In this document: positions 20,260-32,297 of the stretch, one piece after another
Position numbering within the stretch: the stretch's first letter is position 1
Layout: every line of letters starts with the position of its first letter
NCBI RefSeq assembly: GCF_021869535.1
Contig: NW_026262690.1
Span: 89,387,995 to 89,451,994 of the forward strand
Direction: 5' to 3'
Origin: Mytilus californianus
Lineage: Eukaryota; Mollusca; Bivalvia; Mytilida; Mytilidae
DNA length: 64,000 bases
Position numbers and translations under genes: made by a program
Notes under the pieces: model-generated
Seen by the model: the letters and a program-made list of their open reading frames with translations, nothing else
What the model was told of the DNA's origin: nothing
Databases searched by the model: none

Positions 20260-23200
20260 ATGGCAGGCGTAGTTTTGTGGGTGAATGTTTTAATTATCCT
20301 GTTTTGTAAACTATGGCACGAGAGGCAGGCGTAGTTTTATGGGTGAATGTTTTAATTATCCTGTTTTGTAAACTATGGCACGAGATTCAGCCATTTGATA
20401 ATTTGAAGTAAGTTTACCTTATAGATTAAGTTAATTGGCACTAGTGATGTAGATAAGATAACGTAGTTTAGTTCTAAATACTATTATAAAAGTAAAGAGA
20501 TTTGTTATGAAAGTAAACGAAGACTTTTGAAAACAAATAACGTTTCTTTCACTAAAAAAATAGTTTTAAAAGACCACTTTAAGAGTGACGGTTGCATATA
20601 GAGTTTAACCTTTTATAAACAGATGATTGTTTTATACAACAGTGTGACCATAATAGAGATATAGTCATTGATTTTAAAACCCTCCTCGTTTTCTCTTTTT
20701 ATAGAATGGAATTCCAGATAATTTCCAAACTTGTTCATCTAGTCAGATAGGTACCTCAAGTGTTTACAATTTGTTTAGGATAATTTATATAGATCCCTTT
20801 AATTAGAATATTGTCTCCTTCAAAAATAAAAGAAAGAAAAACTAATTTGCAAAGACTTAGATGTCTGGACTAAATTTGTTTAATTTCCCAGAACCCCGCT
20901 CAAATGACATCATATGTTTGTCAGAATGTTACAAAAGTATTTGTTTCTGTGTTTGTCACAATGTTACAAAATTTCATGTTTTTGTGTTTGTAAGAATGTT
21001 GTAAAAATTCCTGTTTCTGGGTTTGTAAGAATGTCACAAAAGTTCACGTTTCTGTGTTTGTCAGAATGTTACAAAAGTTCGTGTTTCTGTGTTTGTCAGA
21101 ATGTTACAAAAGTACTTGTTTCTGTGTTTGTCACAATGTTACAAAAGTAAAAAGTACATTTTTCTGTGTTTGTCATAATGTCACAAAAGTTCATGATTCA
21201 GTGTTTGTCACAATGTTACAAAAGCACACGTTTCTATGTTTGTCAGTGTGTTATATTTTAGTTAGAATCTGACCTGGAAATGCAAATGGCTATATATTTT
21301 TTTTAATTCATAACAAAAAGTATAACTACTTGGATTTCAATTATTAAAAGAATAATGAATGAGGACTTTGATATCTTTTATAGTCTCCTAGTGTAAATGT
21401 AAGCAGCGTATGGAGGAATGTTACTGCAGTTTGCGTGATTACTGGTTTCATTGTTTATCAGTTGGTTCTACAGTGGCGAGCTGAGAAAGGTAATATTTAA
21501 GTGAAACCAAATATAACAATTATTTTATTGACTCAAGCTCTTTTTATTTCAGAACATTGAAAATAACTCTTTCAAATAATGGACAGCTTTAATTTACCAG
21601 TTACATCATGTGCTGTCATTTCATGTTTATTTCTACTTCTTTAAACCTCACGTAAAATTTAACTTTTGATTTTAATCCTACCTATTAATGGCAACTACAG
21701 AAATACTGTTCGTTCGATGTGAAATCGTTATTATATATATATCTTAGTACATAGAGCTTTCACTTCTTCACAATGAATTTTGTCACTGAAACAGCAACCC
21801 AGTATAGACAACTGACAAGAAATTAATCATCTTACTGTCACTTACCACAGTCATTAAAACATCAGTTGATTACGACTAATTACTTGCTTTTGTCGACAAT
21901 ATTTAAAGAATAAACAACGATGACAATAAAATATCTGTGCAAAACTGTTACTCGCTTTCGAAAACTTCACAATAACAATATCGTATTGTAAATGAAACAC
22001 CATGACCAGATTCATCAGACCGGTACTGAAGACCAAACATTTTGAATACCTTTATGAACCATTTTTTACTATTAACTTTCATGATTCGATTTGTTTATGG
22101 AGAGATGCAGAGATAACCATGACCGAGTAATGCAAATCTCTTATAGAGGTAAACAGTTGCTTAATTGCTTATTATTATGCCTGATACTTAGATATCAAGC
22201 ATTCCGATATTTTATTTAGTAGTACCTGTTTTCGATTCTTCATATAATAGATAAACGCACAACTTCTAAGAAATACTGTTGGAAAGAGTTATCACTATTA
22301 TCTAAAGGAGAATACAATCAAGATTTCATTAATACATCGTAGTACAATTCATTTGTATTAGTTCAACATGTAGTACAACCAGTCTCTCTCTCTTTCTCTT
22401 TCACACCACAAATGGTGTTGCAAAAAAATACTTAAAAATCTGCTAAATCCCTAGCTGATTTCATTTAATTGTTGTTTGCTAAACGTCTTGTGGCAAATAT
22501 TTCATGCACACTAATGATAAGTCGTAGAACACAAAATTCGTATATAAATACAGCTATTTGTGATTAGATATATACAATACAACAAATTAATTTCAGATGT
22601 TGAAACCCGATTTTCTTATCTAGAATCTGCCAACTTCTGTAAATGGTAGATTCAAAAGAGTCAGGAAAATGATTGCAGATGCAAAAGTATACAACAATAT
22701 TAAAGACGATTTCCAGACTATAGAAATAACTGGTTTAAAGAACTATCATTTACCGGTCGTTTTGATGCACAAGTACTAAATTGAAAGAGGCACAATTCCG
22801 AACAAGGAATCCAAGTCTAGCTCACTATGGCTAAAGGGTTTTTAAATTAATGTAACATCTGACATAAATTAATTATATACATATGATTTTATGTGACGCC
22901 ATCTGCCATAGGAAACTAAAGGAAATAGGTTGGATGTAAATGAGACAAAAGTTTAAGAGCATAAATTGTTCTTTTTATTTTTGAAGGTATGTTTGGAGAT
23001 GTAGAAAGATTTACATAAAACTCGATATACTATTTTGAAAGGAGTTATGCCCCTTGGAAATATTAATTCTATGAAAAATTGCATTGTACGTGCTCTCAAA
23101 CCTACATTTTGTTGGAAGTATTGTTATGAAATTTCTATCGAAGGTTTATAGAAGTAATGCCTAGGAAAATCTTAAAAATCAGCGCTGATCAATTCTTTTT

Positions 23201-25098
23201 TAGAACAAAAAAAATGAAAACAACACGTTATAAATTTGATGCGTCCGATTTACCTTCATCAGGAACGCTCAAAGCCTAATATTTGAAAGTCAAGGATGTA
23301 TAAGGACCGAAAACGTTGCAGAGCAGAAACCAAGGAGTTACGTCCCCTAAATTATAAATTCTAGAGAAAATTGCATTTAAAGCACTCTGAAGTGTACAAT
23401 TCTTGCCAAATATTTATGAAATTTATATCAAAGTTTGGAACTCGGTGCCGTTTAAATAGTTTTAAAAAAAGTAATGCTCTTGGAGATATTAATTATATAG
23501 AAAAATGTATTGTTAGCACTATCTCACCTACATTTCTGAAATAATTATTATGAAATTTATATCAGCAATGTCTCGGGTGAGTTTAAAAATCAGCGCTGAT
23601 CTTTTCTTTTTACTGGAGTTGTATCTTTTTGAAATATATATTCATTTTGAAAATTGCGTTATAAGCATTCGCCCGCCTACATTTATTTCGGTAAATTATA
23701 TGAAGTTTATATCAAAGGCTTATATCAGCACGATCTTGGAGGTGTGTCAAAAACTATTTTTTACAGGAGTTACGCCCCTTGAAAATAGAAAAATATATAG
23801 AACATCACATTGTTAGCGATATCATGCCTATATTTCTCTTAGATATTGTCAAGAAAAAAATGAAAGACCCAAAAACAAAAATATATTTTTTAATTAATGC
23901 CCTTGGACTTATAAAATATGTGCAACTCGAGGGGACACTAGAACTCCATTCTTTTATTCTATTATATACAAATAATTTCTTCAATATTTTGGATTTATGT
24001 GGGGTTAGGTTCCTGTCTGAGTGACTTTTATCCCACTGATGCAATATATACATGACTTCAAGTAATGTCTAGCGACCACTGTTGAAACTCTTGAAATAAA
24101 TAGCTGGTGAATTTTATTACAGACAGGGAATTGTGGAAAGATAAGAAAGACATGTCCGAGGATATCTTGTCACCGGTGGAAGTGGACAAAGACGTTAGGC
24201 TGTTACAGAAGTATTTTAGTAAGTAAACTGACACCAAAACCCCTTGCAAGTGACAAAATAACTCCCTAGCAATCATACGTCAACCTCAGGCCTCATCTCT
24301 TTCAAAACTATATGTATAATGATGAAATCAAGGAGTACAAACTGATGAGGAATCCTTTAACGGAACATTTCATGTACTCCATTTACATCGATGTGTGTAT
24401 CTGTTTAATTTCTTCACGCATACGGATATTTGAATCCGGTTATTTTTTTTACAAAGCACGGAATTGAACCACCACCATCTGCCTTTTAAAAGTGCAAATA
24501 CAATTTTCATTTACTGCCCGAAAACAAATATCACAACACACTGTATTACAAAGACAGAACATCTATGGCGCGTACAAATCAGAAAAAAACATAGAAACAA
24601 AGAGCTACGGTTCCACAGCTTCCAAAATGTCTGGACTGTATTAGCCGCGGCGCCATTGCAAATAACGAAGATTATAATTCATTAATACCACCAAAAGAAC
24701 TGTTTACATTTCCTTGGTGATACATTTCTAATGCAATCTGTTGTTGAGATGTCATATAATTCCTTGATAAAACACCGTACACAAATTTTTCGGTAACACA
24801 TATCTAATGCAACCAATTCTTGTTATACATTTCATTGGTACTGAATACCTCCTACAAACATTTTAATTTTTTTTGCAACAATGTATGGCAATATTAGTTG
24901 ATTTCTTTTTCATTTTGCAGGCAGATGAAGCTTTAACTAACTCCTTGGTAGATTGCCAGTTTTAAAGACTAAATATGTGTTTTTTTCTGATGAAATTTCA
25001 ATGTGTTTTGTAATTAAGCGATACTGTTGTATTTGATATTATTAGTGACATTAAGCATCAAATACTGTCATTTAAAAATTTGGTGAAAATAAAATAAA
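20260..25098 (+). CDS. Probable small host membrane-protein gene (exons 20260-20407, 21407-21489, 24123-24218, 24921-24928)
   Basis: Exon 1 opens with ATG (20260) and a hydrophobic anchor, MAGVVLWVNVLIILFCKLWH, ending GAA|GTAAGT. The next exon ends GAAAG|GTAATA at 21489 and encodes VTAVCVITGFIVYQLVLQW, a membrane helix, then RAEK. Exon 24123-24218 (TTTTATTACAG| .. TTTTA|GTAAGT) encodes RELWKDKKDMSEDILSPVEV and a charged tail. The last exon (TTTTGCAG|) stops at TGA 24926-24928, with AATAAA at 25088. Phases agree (1 then 1); using the AAGCAG acceptor at 21406, exon 1 also fits (phase 2), giving about 90 residues. An acceptor at 21383 is the alternative for exon 2. Family not recognised. In this sequence a 62-base duplication in exon 1 shifts the frame. 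TGACGT and GC-rich bases lie just upstream. Confidence 0.5.
20262..20385 (+). repeat. 62-base tandem duplication in the coding start of the membrane-protein gene
   Basis: Two copies (20262-20323, 20324-20385) differing at one base (TTTTGTGG versus TTTTATGG). 62 is not a multiple of 3, so the second copy puts exon 1 out of frame and a stop follows (HERQA then TAG). Could be a null allele, a recent duplication, or an assembly or read artefact. Confidence 0.95.
20915..21252 (+). repeat. Minisatellite, about 35-base unit
   Basis: About nine copies of TGTTTGTCAGAATGTTACAA..GTTTCTG with substitutions and small indels, within the first intron of the membrane-protein gene. The long ORFs across it (CFCVCQNVTKV repeats) are by-products of the 35-base period. 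Confidence 0.9.
22624..22779 (+). CDS. Possible terminal exon of unknown protein
   Basis: 51 codons open to TAA right after a strong acceptor (GATTTTCTTATCTAG). Reads NLPTSVNGRFKRVRKMIADA and on to VVLMHKY. It sits between two exons of the membrane-protein gene but is in phase 0, whereas the exon before it ends in phase 1; spliced from that exon it would stop after eight codons. It may be an alternative end, an old exon of another gene, or chance. No family recognised. Confidence 0.3.
   Translation, partial: NLPTSVNGRFKRVRKMIADAKVYNNIKDDFQTIEITGLKNYHLPVVLMHKY
23036..23870 (+). repeat. Degenerate tandem array, about 150-base unit
   Basis: GGAGTTATGCCCCTTGGAAA-like and TTGCATTGTTAGC-like words recur at about 23042, 23336, 23470, 23610 and 23766, with TATGAAATTTATATCA and AAAATCAGCGCTGATC between them. 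The spacing varies and several units are mutated. ORFs here are chance. Confidence 0.7.
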
Positions 25099-25456
25099 AA
25101 ATTTTGAAGTGTCATTTTTCATTCTTTCTTAATGATCGTATGAAATGTTAGAAATTGAAACAATTGAGAAAAAAATCGGTTACAATATCTGTTATCCGAA
25201 CATATTAATCTCCTTAACCAATTTCTCCGAGGAATCTGGACAATCATTTTATTGAGAAGCTTCCAAACAATTGCTCAGTCTAAAGTTTTCTACGTAGTGT
25301 TTTATGGGCTTGTATTAAGTGCAAATATATATACACGATATTATGAAAATGGCATATGACTAACTCACCGGTTACTTAAAAATACTTGAAAATAAAGTAA
25401 ATAAGATGGGAGATTTTCATTAACATGAAAAGACAGTTCACTGGTGTTAAACTGAC

Positions 25457-25720
25457 CATGGTAACTGCAGTTACCACGATCCCAACATGGCGGAGGTAGA
25501 AATAAGTAAAATCGTTTTCTGCTAATTTCTCCATAAACGTGTTGTTTTCAAGAATTACTCAGCCGCCAGGTTGGTATGCTCGGTTTTGGTATGCGTGCGT
25601 GTTCTTAATATCATATATGGCCTCGTTACAAAAATAAAAGCCATCGAAAATTCTAGGAAGATAATCGTAACTACAAGAAATTTATTTGATATGATAATCG
25701 TAACTTGACTATCAGATAGT
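25457..25720 (+). repeat. Left arm of a long inverted repeat
   Basis: Reads GGTAACTGCAGTTACC (a perfect 16-base palindrome, 25460-25475), then ATGGCGGAGGTAGAA.., TTCAAGAATTACTCAGCCGC and GAAGATAATCGTAACT. The reverse complement is at 27690-27941 with substitutions. Confidence 0.8.
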
Positions 25721-26654
25721 CGTAATTTGGACATAGTTATTTGTCAGTCATAATCGCAACTTTATCTGTTGATGGGGACGGTGACTATATCTGAATATTG
25801 CTTAAAAGTTTGATAGTGTTACCAGAATTAGTGAATAAACGGTTATCTTAAACTAATTCACTTTTTGCTTTTTATATGTATATATGTATATGCACACGTA
25901 TAAAAATTGCGGTTTTTATCAAACGCAATCATAGGTTTGAACGTTGTTTTAAATTTAGACTTCTTTGTATATATATATTCTATATATTTCACATGTTAAC
26001 ATTTACGGTAAATATTGATTGGTATATTGTATACTTAAAGAAGAAGAACATGTGCATATATTCCTTAATTTAAATGATTTAAAAGTTTTATAAGAAAAAA
26101 ATTCAATCAATCAATAACCGTTTTTGAGTGCCCAAAGTACTTTCAACTTGGCTGGTGATACTCTCTGGGACTTACAGTACACTAACAGATATGTCGACCC
26201 GGTAGCAGTTATAAGAGTAACTGTACCAATGTTCCTGTGCTGCAACAGATGTGTATTTCGACAACTCATATTATGTCTCTTCAGTGATTCTCGAGGCCAA
26301 AACCTAACACAAACGTTGCAGAGCTGATAAAACCATAGAGGACCTAAAGTATACCCGAATCAGGACAAGGAGTTGGAGCTTTGCATGAAGGAGTTAATTC
26401 CTTTATTTAAATAATTTCTAAACTTTAATATAAGCAATGAAAAAAATATCCGTATTTTAATGCTAGTACCTAATTAATGGCTACTGTGGACGTGATATAC
26501 CCGGGGACTGATAGTTCACTAACAAAGGTTTCGGCGCCCACGGCCCGGTGGTAGTTATAACATTGACGGTACCAATTGTTCTGCTCCTGATGCGTTTTCG
26601 ACTCTAAATACTGAACGTGAAAAAATGGATGCATTTTAGGACAGCTGATATAAG

Positions 26655-27035
26655 ATTGATTGATTAGTTGTTGGTTGTTTAAGTCCAGGGACAAATATTT
26701 CATGCTCGTTCAGGACGAGAACAAATAATCAACAAATATGTCTTGTAAGAGGGCCGTTTGGGATGAAGGTCGGGAAATTTTTACTGCCACTGGAAAATGA
26801 GGATAAGTTGGGAAGGGACTACTTTTCCTTGAAAAAGATCACCTTCGGACCCCTTAAAGAGTTATTGTAATGGTTATTACCATGCAGAGCGGGGCATTCT
26901 CTCTACATGAGGCATCAGATTTAAAGTACCCATTCTAACCAGACGTGCCTGCGTATTTATACATCCCGCAAGCCAAAACGGGCGCCCAACTTTGGCAAGG
27001 TTTTTACTGCTGGTCGGGAGAAGACCAAGGGTGTC
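26655..27035 (+). repeat. GCTTAACGTCC/TTTCATGC mussel repeat, long copy
   Basis: Starts TGATTGATTAGTTGTTGGTT, includes AAATATTTCATGC, TGCCACTGGAAAATGAGG and GCCCAACTTTGGCAAGG. Others: 19814-19860, 22469-22515, 27991-28174, 36342-36485, 43571-43690, 43842-44186, 44510-44585, and reversed 50841-51000 and 63052-63195. Confidence 0.75.
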
Positions 27036-27067
27036 CATAATTCTATTCCCTAGTCACCCTTGTGATG

Positions 27068-27096
27068 TTTTTTTTTTGGGGGGGGGGGGGGGGGGG
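27068..27096 (+). repeat. T10G19 homopolymer junction
   Basis: Ten T then nineteen G. Matching homopolymers: C20 at 8819 and C23 at 57227. G runs of this length can form quadruplexes; they are also common sequencing trouble spots. Confidence 0.95.
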
Positions 27097-27689
27097 TCAG
27101 ATATTAGAAGGTTAATCAAAACATAGGAAAGAGCATACAGAAAGAATAAGAATACGAAATATTGGATTAAAAGCGATGCTTCTTCATAAAAAGGAGGAGG
27201 AGAGCGCTCACAAGCATGAATAACCCTGATATATTCTGTAGGCGCTTCTCCCAAGTCAGGAGACTATTTTAGTGGATGTCGTTAGCTTTATGAGTTCAGC
27301 ACATTTTTGAAGGCCGTATAATGACCTGTAGTTGCTTACATCTACGTCTTTTGGTTACTGGTGGATAGTTGTCTCATGGGTAAATATACCACATCTTCTT
27401 ATTTTTATTTTGAAAGTTAAACAACTATAAGTTTCTGACTCATTTATATGCATAAATTTGTAAACAATCTAAATTCAGGCTTATAAAGTGATCAAATCTG
27501 TGTTGAAAAGATTGGACAAGTTGTACGCATAATAATTTCATATCATATTTTATGTAGATGTCTATTGAGGTATGGTGGTGAACAAACATAAATGACGTAG
27601 CACTATCACATTCGTTGTTATTATGGCACTTTTATTAAGATTAAAATCAGCAACTGTCATCTTTGAAATATTCTGCAATTACGATTTTC

Positions 27690-27941
27690 TTTTAAGTGAT
27701 TTGTCCATAAGTTACCATTATCTTTATTTGGAGTTACGATTATCTTCCTAAAATTTTTGATGGCTATTATTTCGGTAAGAGGCCATATATGACATTTATA
27801 ACACACACACACAACAAAACCGTACAGATCAACCTGGCGGCTGAGTAATTCTTGAAAACAACACAACGGAGTAATTAGCAGAAAACGATTTTACTTACTT
27901 CTATCTCCGCCATATTGGTATCGTGGTAACTGCAGTTATCA
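27690..27941 (-). repeat. Right arm of the long inverted repeat
   Basis: Reverse complement of 25457-25720, from GATTATCTTCCTA to GGTAACTGCAGTTATC. Together the arms bound about 2.5 kb that contains only repeats. Confidence 0.8.
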
Positions 27942-28176
27942 GTTAACCTGATATAGGAGCGATTTCGGTCCTTGCAGCTGACTTAACATAGATTGGTCTG
28001 CCACTGGAATATTGGGTATATTGGATATGAATAGAGTTTAAGCCTTGCAACAGGCCATCTAAGGACCCCTCAAAGAGATGTTGCAATGGTTCTTGACATG
28101 CATCAAAACTTATTGCCCTCTGGACACCAGGCATCTGATTAAAAGTCCCAATTCTGACCGGACGTGGCTGCTTATT

Positions 28177-28787
28177 TAACGTGAGGTACCCAAATTGCAC
28201 CTATTTTGACAGTTTATTCACCTACGTTTTTTTTTATGATCCAGACAAAAGTTTCCGTTCTGTGTTTATTTTGTAGACGTATCCTTATTTACTATATAGT
28301 TACACCAATTTAATTTTGAATCCATATTGATTCATAGAAAAATGGGTTTGAACCGACCTCCAAACGATTCTGTAATGAGGAGTACCCAAATTGTTACCAT
28401 GTTTAAATTCACATCCATTAAAAAATCGAATAACAGATGTTTTGTTTTATTTCTGCAAATATTTTGAACAATTTGACATTATTCCATGCTTACTATTCAT
28501 CTTTTAAGAAATAGATGCTTGTAACATGTTTAATTTGCTCATTTTTAAAAGATGACATTTTGAGAAGGTCGCATGGCGACGTTTCCGTAGATTTACTTTT
28601 TCCAGGGAATGGTTCATCTGTTGATATATACTGTGAACATTGAGTGTATATTTAAATATATTTACCATTGAAAGACGTGTATAATGTCAAATGATAAAAA
28701 TACAAATTGTTTAGTCTAAAAAAAAAACTCGTAAGATTTCCGCTGCTATTTTTGTTGAACAGGTGCAATTTGGGTACTGTGACGTTA
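28177..28787. mobile_element. MITE copy A, TACCCAAATTGCACC termini
   Basis: 611 bases, starting TAACGTGAGGTACCCAAATTGCACC and ending in the near-exact complement (CAGGTGCAATTTGGGTACTGTGACGTTA). No ORF. A sister copy is at 29571-30655. Target duplication not clear; TTAA-like bases flank this copy. Confidence 0.8.
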
Positions 28788-28879
28788 AAAAAGTTAGGTT
28801 TTTTCATTAACTAAATTAAATGAAAAAAAAACTACCTTAACTGGCCGAAGAACACTTACTTCAAAAAATATAACAAAAA

Positions 28880-29035
28880 TACCGAAAAAGGGGAAGTCTA
28901 TTAAAACTGACAAATTCAAAATGAACGGAACAAGTGAAAAACATCTGTCATATTCTTGACTTGTTACATGCATTTTCCGACGAAAATGGTGGGTTAAGCC
29001 TGGTTTTATAGGTAGCTAAACCTCCCACTTATAAT
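28880..29035 (-). repeat. AAGGAAATGCCTGTAC / ACCAGGTTTAATCC mussel repeat
   Basis: Reverse-strand partial copy. Forward copies: 45537-45980, 53041-53350, 53693-54250. Further reverse copies: 32978-33215, 36664-36910 and 62003-62070. Confidence 0.7.
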
Positions 29036-29570
29036 AGTTCCATTATATTAACAAAATTTGGTGAGCAACCCAAACACACATTTTAGGTAATGTGACAAGA
29101 ATTAGGATCCAGCAGGCATACATTACGAAATACGATGATTAAACATCAATCCTGAACTTCATCCAAATAAATCGTTTTCTGACGCTTCAAAAACTCATTA
29201 AACATAAACACGCTCCAGAAAATCAAACGGTTGTTCCCATATTGCGAATAGTTCTAAATTAGTAACCGACAGTTTTCTTTATCTTTTGTTTTGTATTGGA
29301 AACTTTTCAAAATGTTTTGACATTTTGACATTTTTATATTTATTACTGTTTTTCATAAATATTTCCAATCCCGAACGTTTAAAAAGTAAAATACCGAAAA
29401 TCATAATGGAAAGTCCCTTATCAAAAGGCAAAATCAAAAGCTCAAACACATCAAACTAATGGAAAACAACTGTCTCATTCCTAATTTGGTATAAAAGTCT
29501 GCAAACCCTTGCAATTGAAAGTGAGGAGTCCATTTTGTTGTGCATGTTGTGCGAGATGTATAACGTGAGG

Positions 29571-30655
29571 GTACCCAAAATTTCACCTATTTTGACAGTT
29601 TTTTCACCTACGTGTTTTATGATCCAGACAAAAGTTTCCATTCTGTGTTTATTTTGTAGACTTATCCTTATTTACTATACATTACACCAATTTAATTTTG
29701 AATCCATATTGAATCATAGAAAAATGGGTTTGAACCGACCTCCAAACGATCCATGATTCTGTAATGAGGAGTACCCAAATTGCATCCATGTTTAAATTCA
29801 AATCCTTAAAAATCGAATAACAGATGTTTTGTTTTATTTCTTCAAATATTTTGAACAATTTGACATTATTCCATGCGTACTATTCATTTTTTAAGAAATG
29901 GATGCTTGTAGAGTGGGTTGCCAAAATAGATGCTAAATGCTGTTTGTAATGTTCGAACTGTTGATATTCCTCTTTACCCGATTTCCAATGTTATTCGCAC
30001 ATATAAATAAATGCTCAGGTGTTTTTGAACAATTTTGCATTATTTTAGATTTATATGGCAAGCATGCACAGTCATAAAGTAAATATTTGTGAGAAAAATT
30101 GTATATGAATGATCTCTCGAGCTAGTTCATGTAATTGCAAACATTCGTTTTTATAATATACCAGGATAATGAGGATGGTCATATCATACATTGAGGCGAA
30201 AAAGTGTCCCCACGGTACACGAACAACTTGATTTCCTCTAGAGTTTGCGTTCATTTTTAGCACAATTAACCAATGTTTTGAAGAGAATTCCTTTATCAAA
30301 CAATTTTTTTCATATAGTAAACTTTCTGAAACCTACATAAAAAGTTCCAAATACTCAAATGTAGGTCGGATGTAGGTGAAAATGAACGAGTTTTGCGTCG
30401 AATATGCATCAACCACTCTAACATGTTTAATTTGCTCATTTTTTAAAAGATGACATTTTGAGAACTTCAAGGGAATACTTCATCTGTTGATATATACTGT
30501 GAACGTTTTGTGTATATTTAAATACATTTACCTATGTTGAAAGACGTGTATAATGTCAAATCATAAAAATACAAATTGTTTAGTCTCAAAGAAAACTTAA
30601 AAGATTTCCGCAGCTATTTTTGTTGAATAGGTGCAATTTGGGTACTGTGACGTTA
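29571..30655. mobile_element. MITE copy B, interrupted by a nested element
   Basis: Same ends and interior as copy A, except for a 508-base insertion at 29911-30418. Removing the insertion and one TA restores the copy A order. Confidence 0.8.
29911..30418. mobile_element. Nested MITE with GAGTGG termini and TA target duplication
   Basis: Starts GAGTGGGTTG and ends CAACCACTC, inverted ends. Flanked by TA (29909-29910) and TA (30419-30420). Copy A shows the empty site with a single TA (CTTGTAACATG). TA duplication fits the Tc1/mariner class. No transposase inside. Confidence 0.85.
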
Positions 30656-31329
30656 CAGATAAATCTAACAGTAAAATTATGTTCATGAGAATTTTACAGA
30701 ATAAGCCTTATTTTAAAAGATAAAGATATTCATTTATTAAAATGATCCCAAGTAATGTATCAAATTATATCGGCTGAGCGAATTAAAGCGTACTGCGGTC
30801 AGGTAGGGGAATTTTTTCGGTTTTTGCAATTATGTTTTTGTTTTTATGATAGTGCATTGAATTTGTTTGCAATGAATCGGGGATTGATTTAACCGGAAAC
30901 CTCATTATTTACCATAAACTTTTCGACAGCAACGGAATTTTTCTGAAATTTTAATACAATGTGCAATAAATTAAGGATGTTCGCTACTCTGTTTCAAAAT
31001 AACAAGCTATTTAAAAGACTTTTAAATTGATAGTATACAAATAAAGGAACTAAAAAAGCAGAAAAAAATGAAGGGTCCGTGTGCTTTTTTTTCGAGATAT
31101 AAGCCCTTAAAAATTTGGCGGGAAATAATTCTCTCTAGACTGTTCATAGATTTAACATTGGCTCCTTTTTCTTTAAAAAATTATGAAAAAATAACAAAGA
31201 TTTTACAGTATTTTCAAATATGGCTTTTTAAACTATATGTAACAAAATTATGAAAAGGGGAAAAAATTTTAATGGCACTACATGGATAAAACCAGAGGAT
31301 TCCGAATATCTGACAGAAATTCAGACATG

Positions 31330-31743
31330 AGGAACGAACGTCCTTAAATGCACCCAAGGTTCACAACTCTCACACTGCTCCCACTTCGTAAAAAAATTAA
31401 ACTCAAACTCTGCCTAACATGACTAAGGAACAAATTGCACACACAATACTTTTCCTCTTTTGTGATTTCGAACTCACTATCTTTTACAAACTCTTCATCG
31501 ACATAAAAAGGCACGATTTCACTTGTTCCTAACTTCTGAGATACAATTATACTTTAGAATTTGTTCGATCTCCCTTCCTCTTTCTCTACCTTGGCCACTA
31601 CAATATTTCTCCCCTGGATACTTTCTTACATGCTCTTTCACCTTTCTTCCCACCTCATCCTCAATCACTTTCCTCAAACTTATTATGCTACTCAACACTT
31701 GCAGAAAATGAAAGGATATCTCCTGCCAATTTCCTAAAAGCAA
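31330..31743 (-). pseudogene. C-terminal exon of the PHD-type protein, copy 1
   Basis: The frame reads VKEHVRKYPGEKYCS, parallel to VKEHSRKYPGNKYCS in copy 3, and further down in broken frames CESCEPWVHL, the end of a PHD-like zinc finger (W..C..C..W.H). Several stops and frameshifts. It lies directly behind the helicase exon on the same strand. Confidence 0.5.
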
Positions 31744-32297
31744 TCTGTCAGTGATCTTGGTGGTTTGACATGTATCACTCTAGTCTTACAAGGTAAAAAA
31801 AATCCCATACCAATTACAAAAAAATAATCTAAATCTACAATCTTAATTTTAAATTCCTTAATTCTGAAAAAAAGAGCTTCTAAAACACTTTCTCTTGGCC
31901 ATAACACACACCAAAAAAAATTGGCATCAATTCCAGCACTGGGTAAAACACAACTGGCAAATTTCATGGCATAAGCCATATATTGTACAGGAATAAAAAG
32001 GAAAGTCACAGGATAATCATTCCCTTTCAGAGACATCATTTCTGCTTTAAAAATGCTTTCGATAGCATACATGGTGTTACCTTTATCTTTTAAGATTTTA
32101 ACTATTTTAAAGTGAAGGATATCTGCACAAAGAGATATACAAGCAGACTGATAAATATAAAGATTTCCTATAATAGCAATTTGAGACTCGGTGATGGTGG
32201 CAGACAGGCATACTAGTGGTGCTGATGGAAAGAAAGACCCTAATACTTTCAATTTCACTGAAGACTTTCCTGAATTCTTTCCCCCCTGCAAATACAA
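31734..32297 (-). pseudogene. RecQ-like DEXH helicase exon, degenerate
   Basis: A 187-codon open stretch. Residues 25-40 SFFPSAPLVCLSATITESQ hold motif III (SAT). Later come YPVTFLFIPVQYM, then VIGMGFFLPCKTRVIHVKPP and RSLTDCF, which is the motif V-VI region of RecQ-type helicases (VIGMGFD.PCVTHVIH..PPRS..DY.QEIGR). The Q of QEIGR is a TAG here, which ends the ORF. A strong acceptor (TTGTATTTGCAG) precedes the exon near 32287, and the first residues are read one frame off. ATP-binding motifs I and II would be in upstream exons that I cannot find. RecQ enzymes unwind DNA 3'-5'. Not functional as read. Confidence 0.65.

Noticed and set aside
20915..21272. Cys-rich repeat protein (CFCVCQNVTKV units)
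   Set aside because: Produced by a 35-base minisatellite inside an intron; the frame switches from unit to unit.
31519..31711. Plus-strand ORF SISLPLSLPWPLQYFSPG
   Set aside because: Opposite strand of the PHD-type exon, whose minus-strand frame matches the two other copies.
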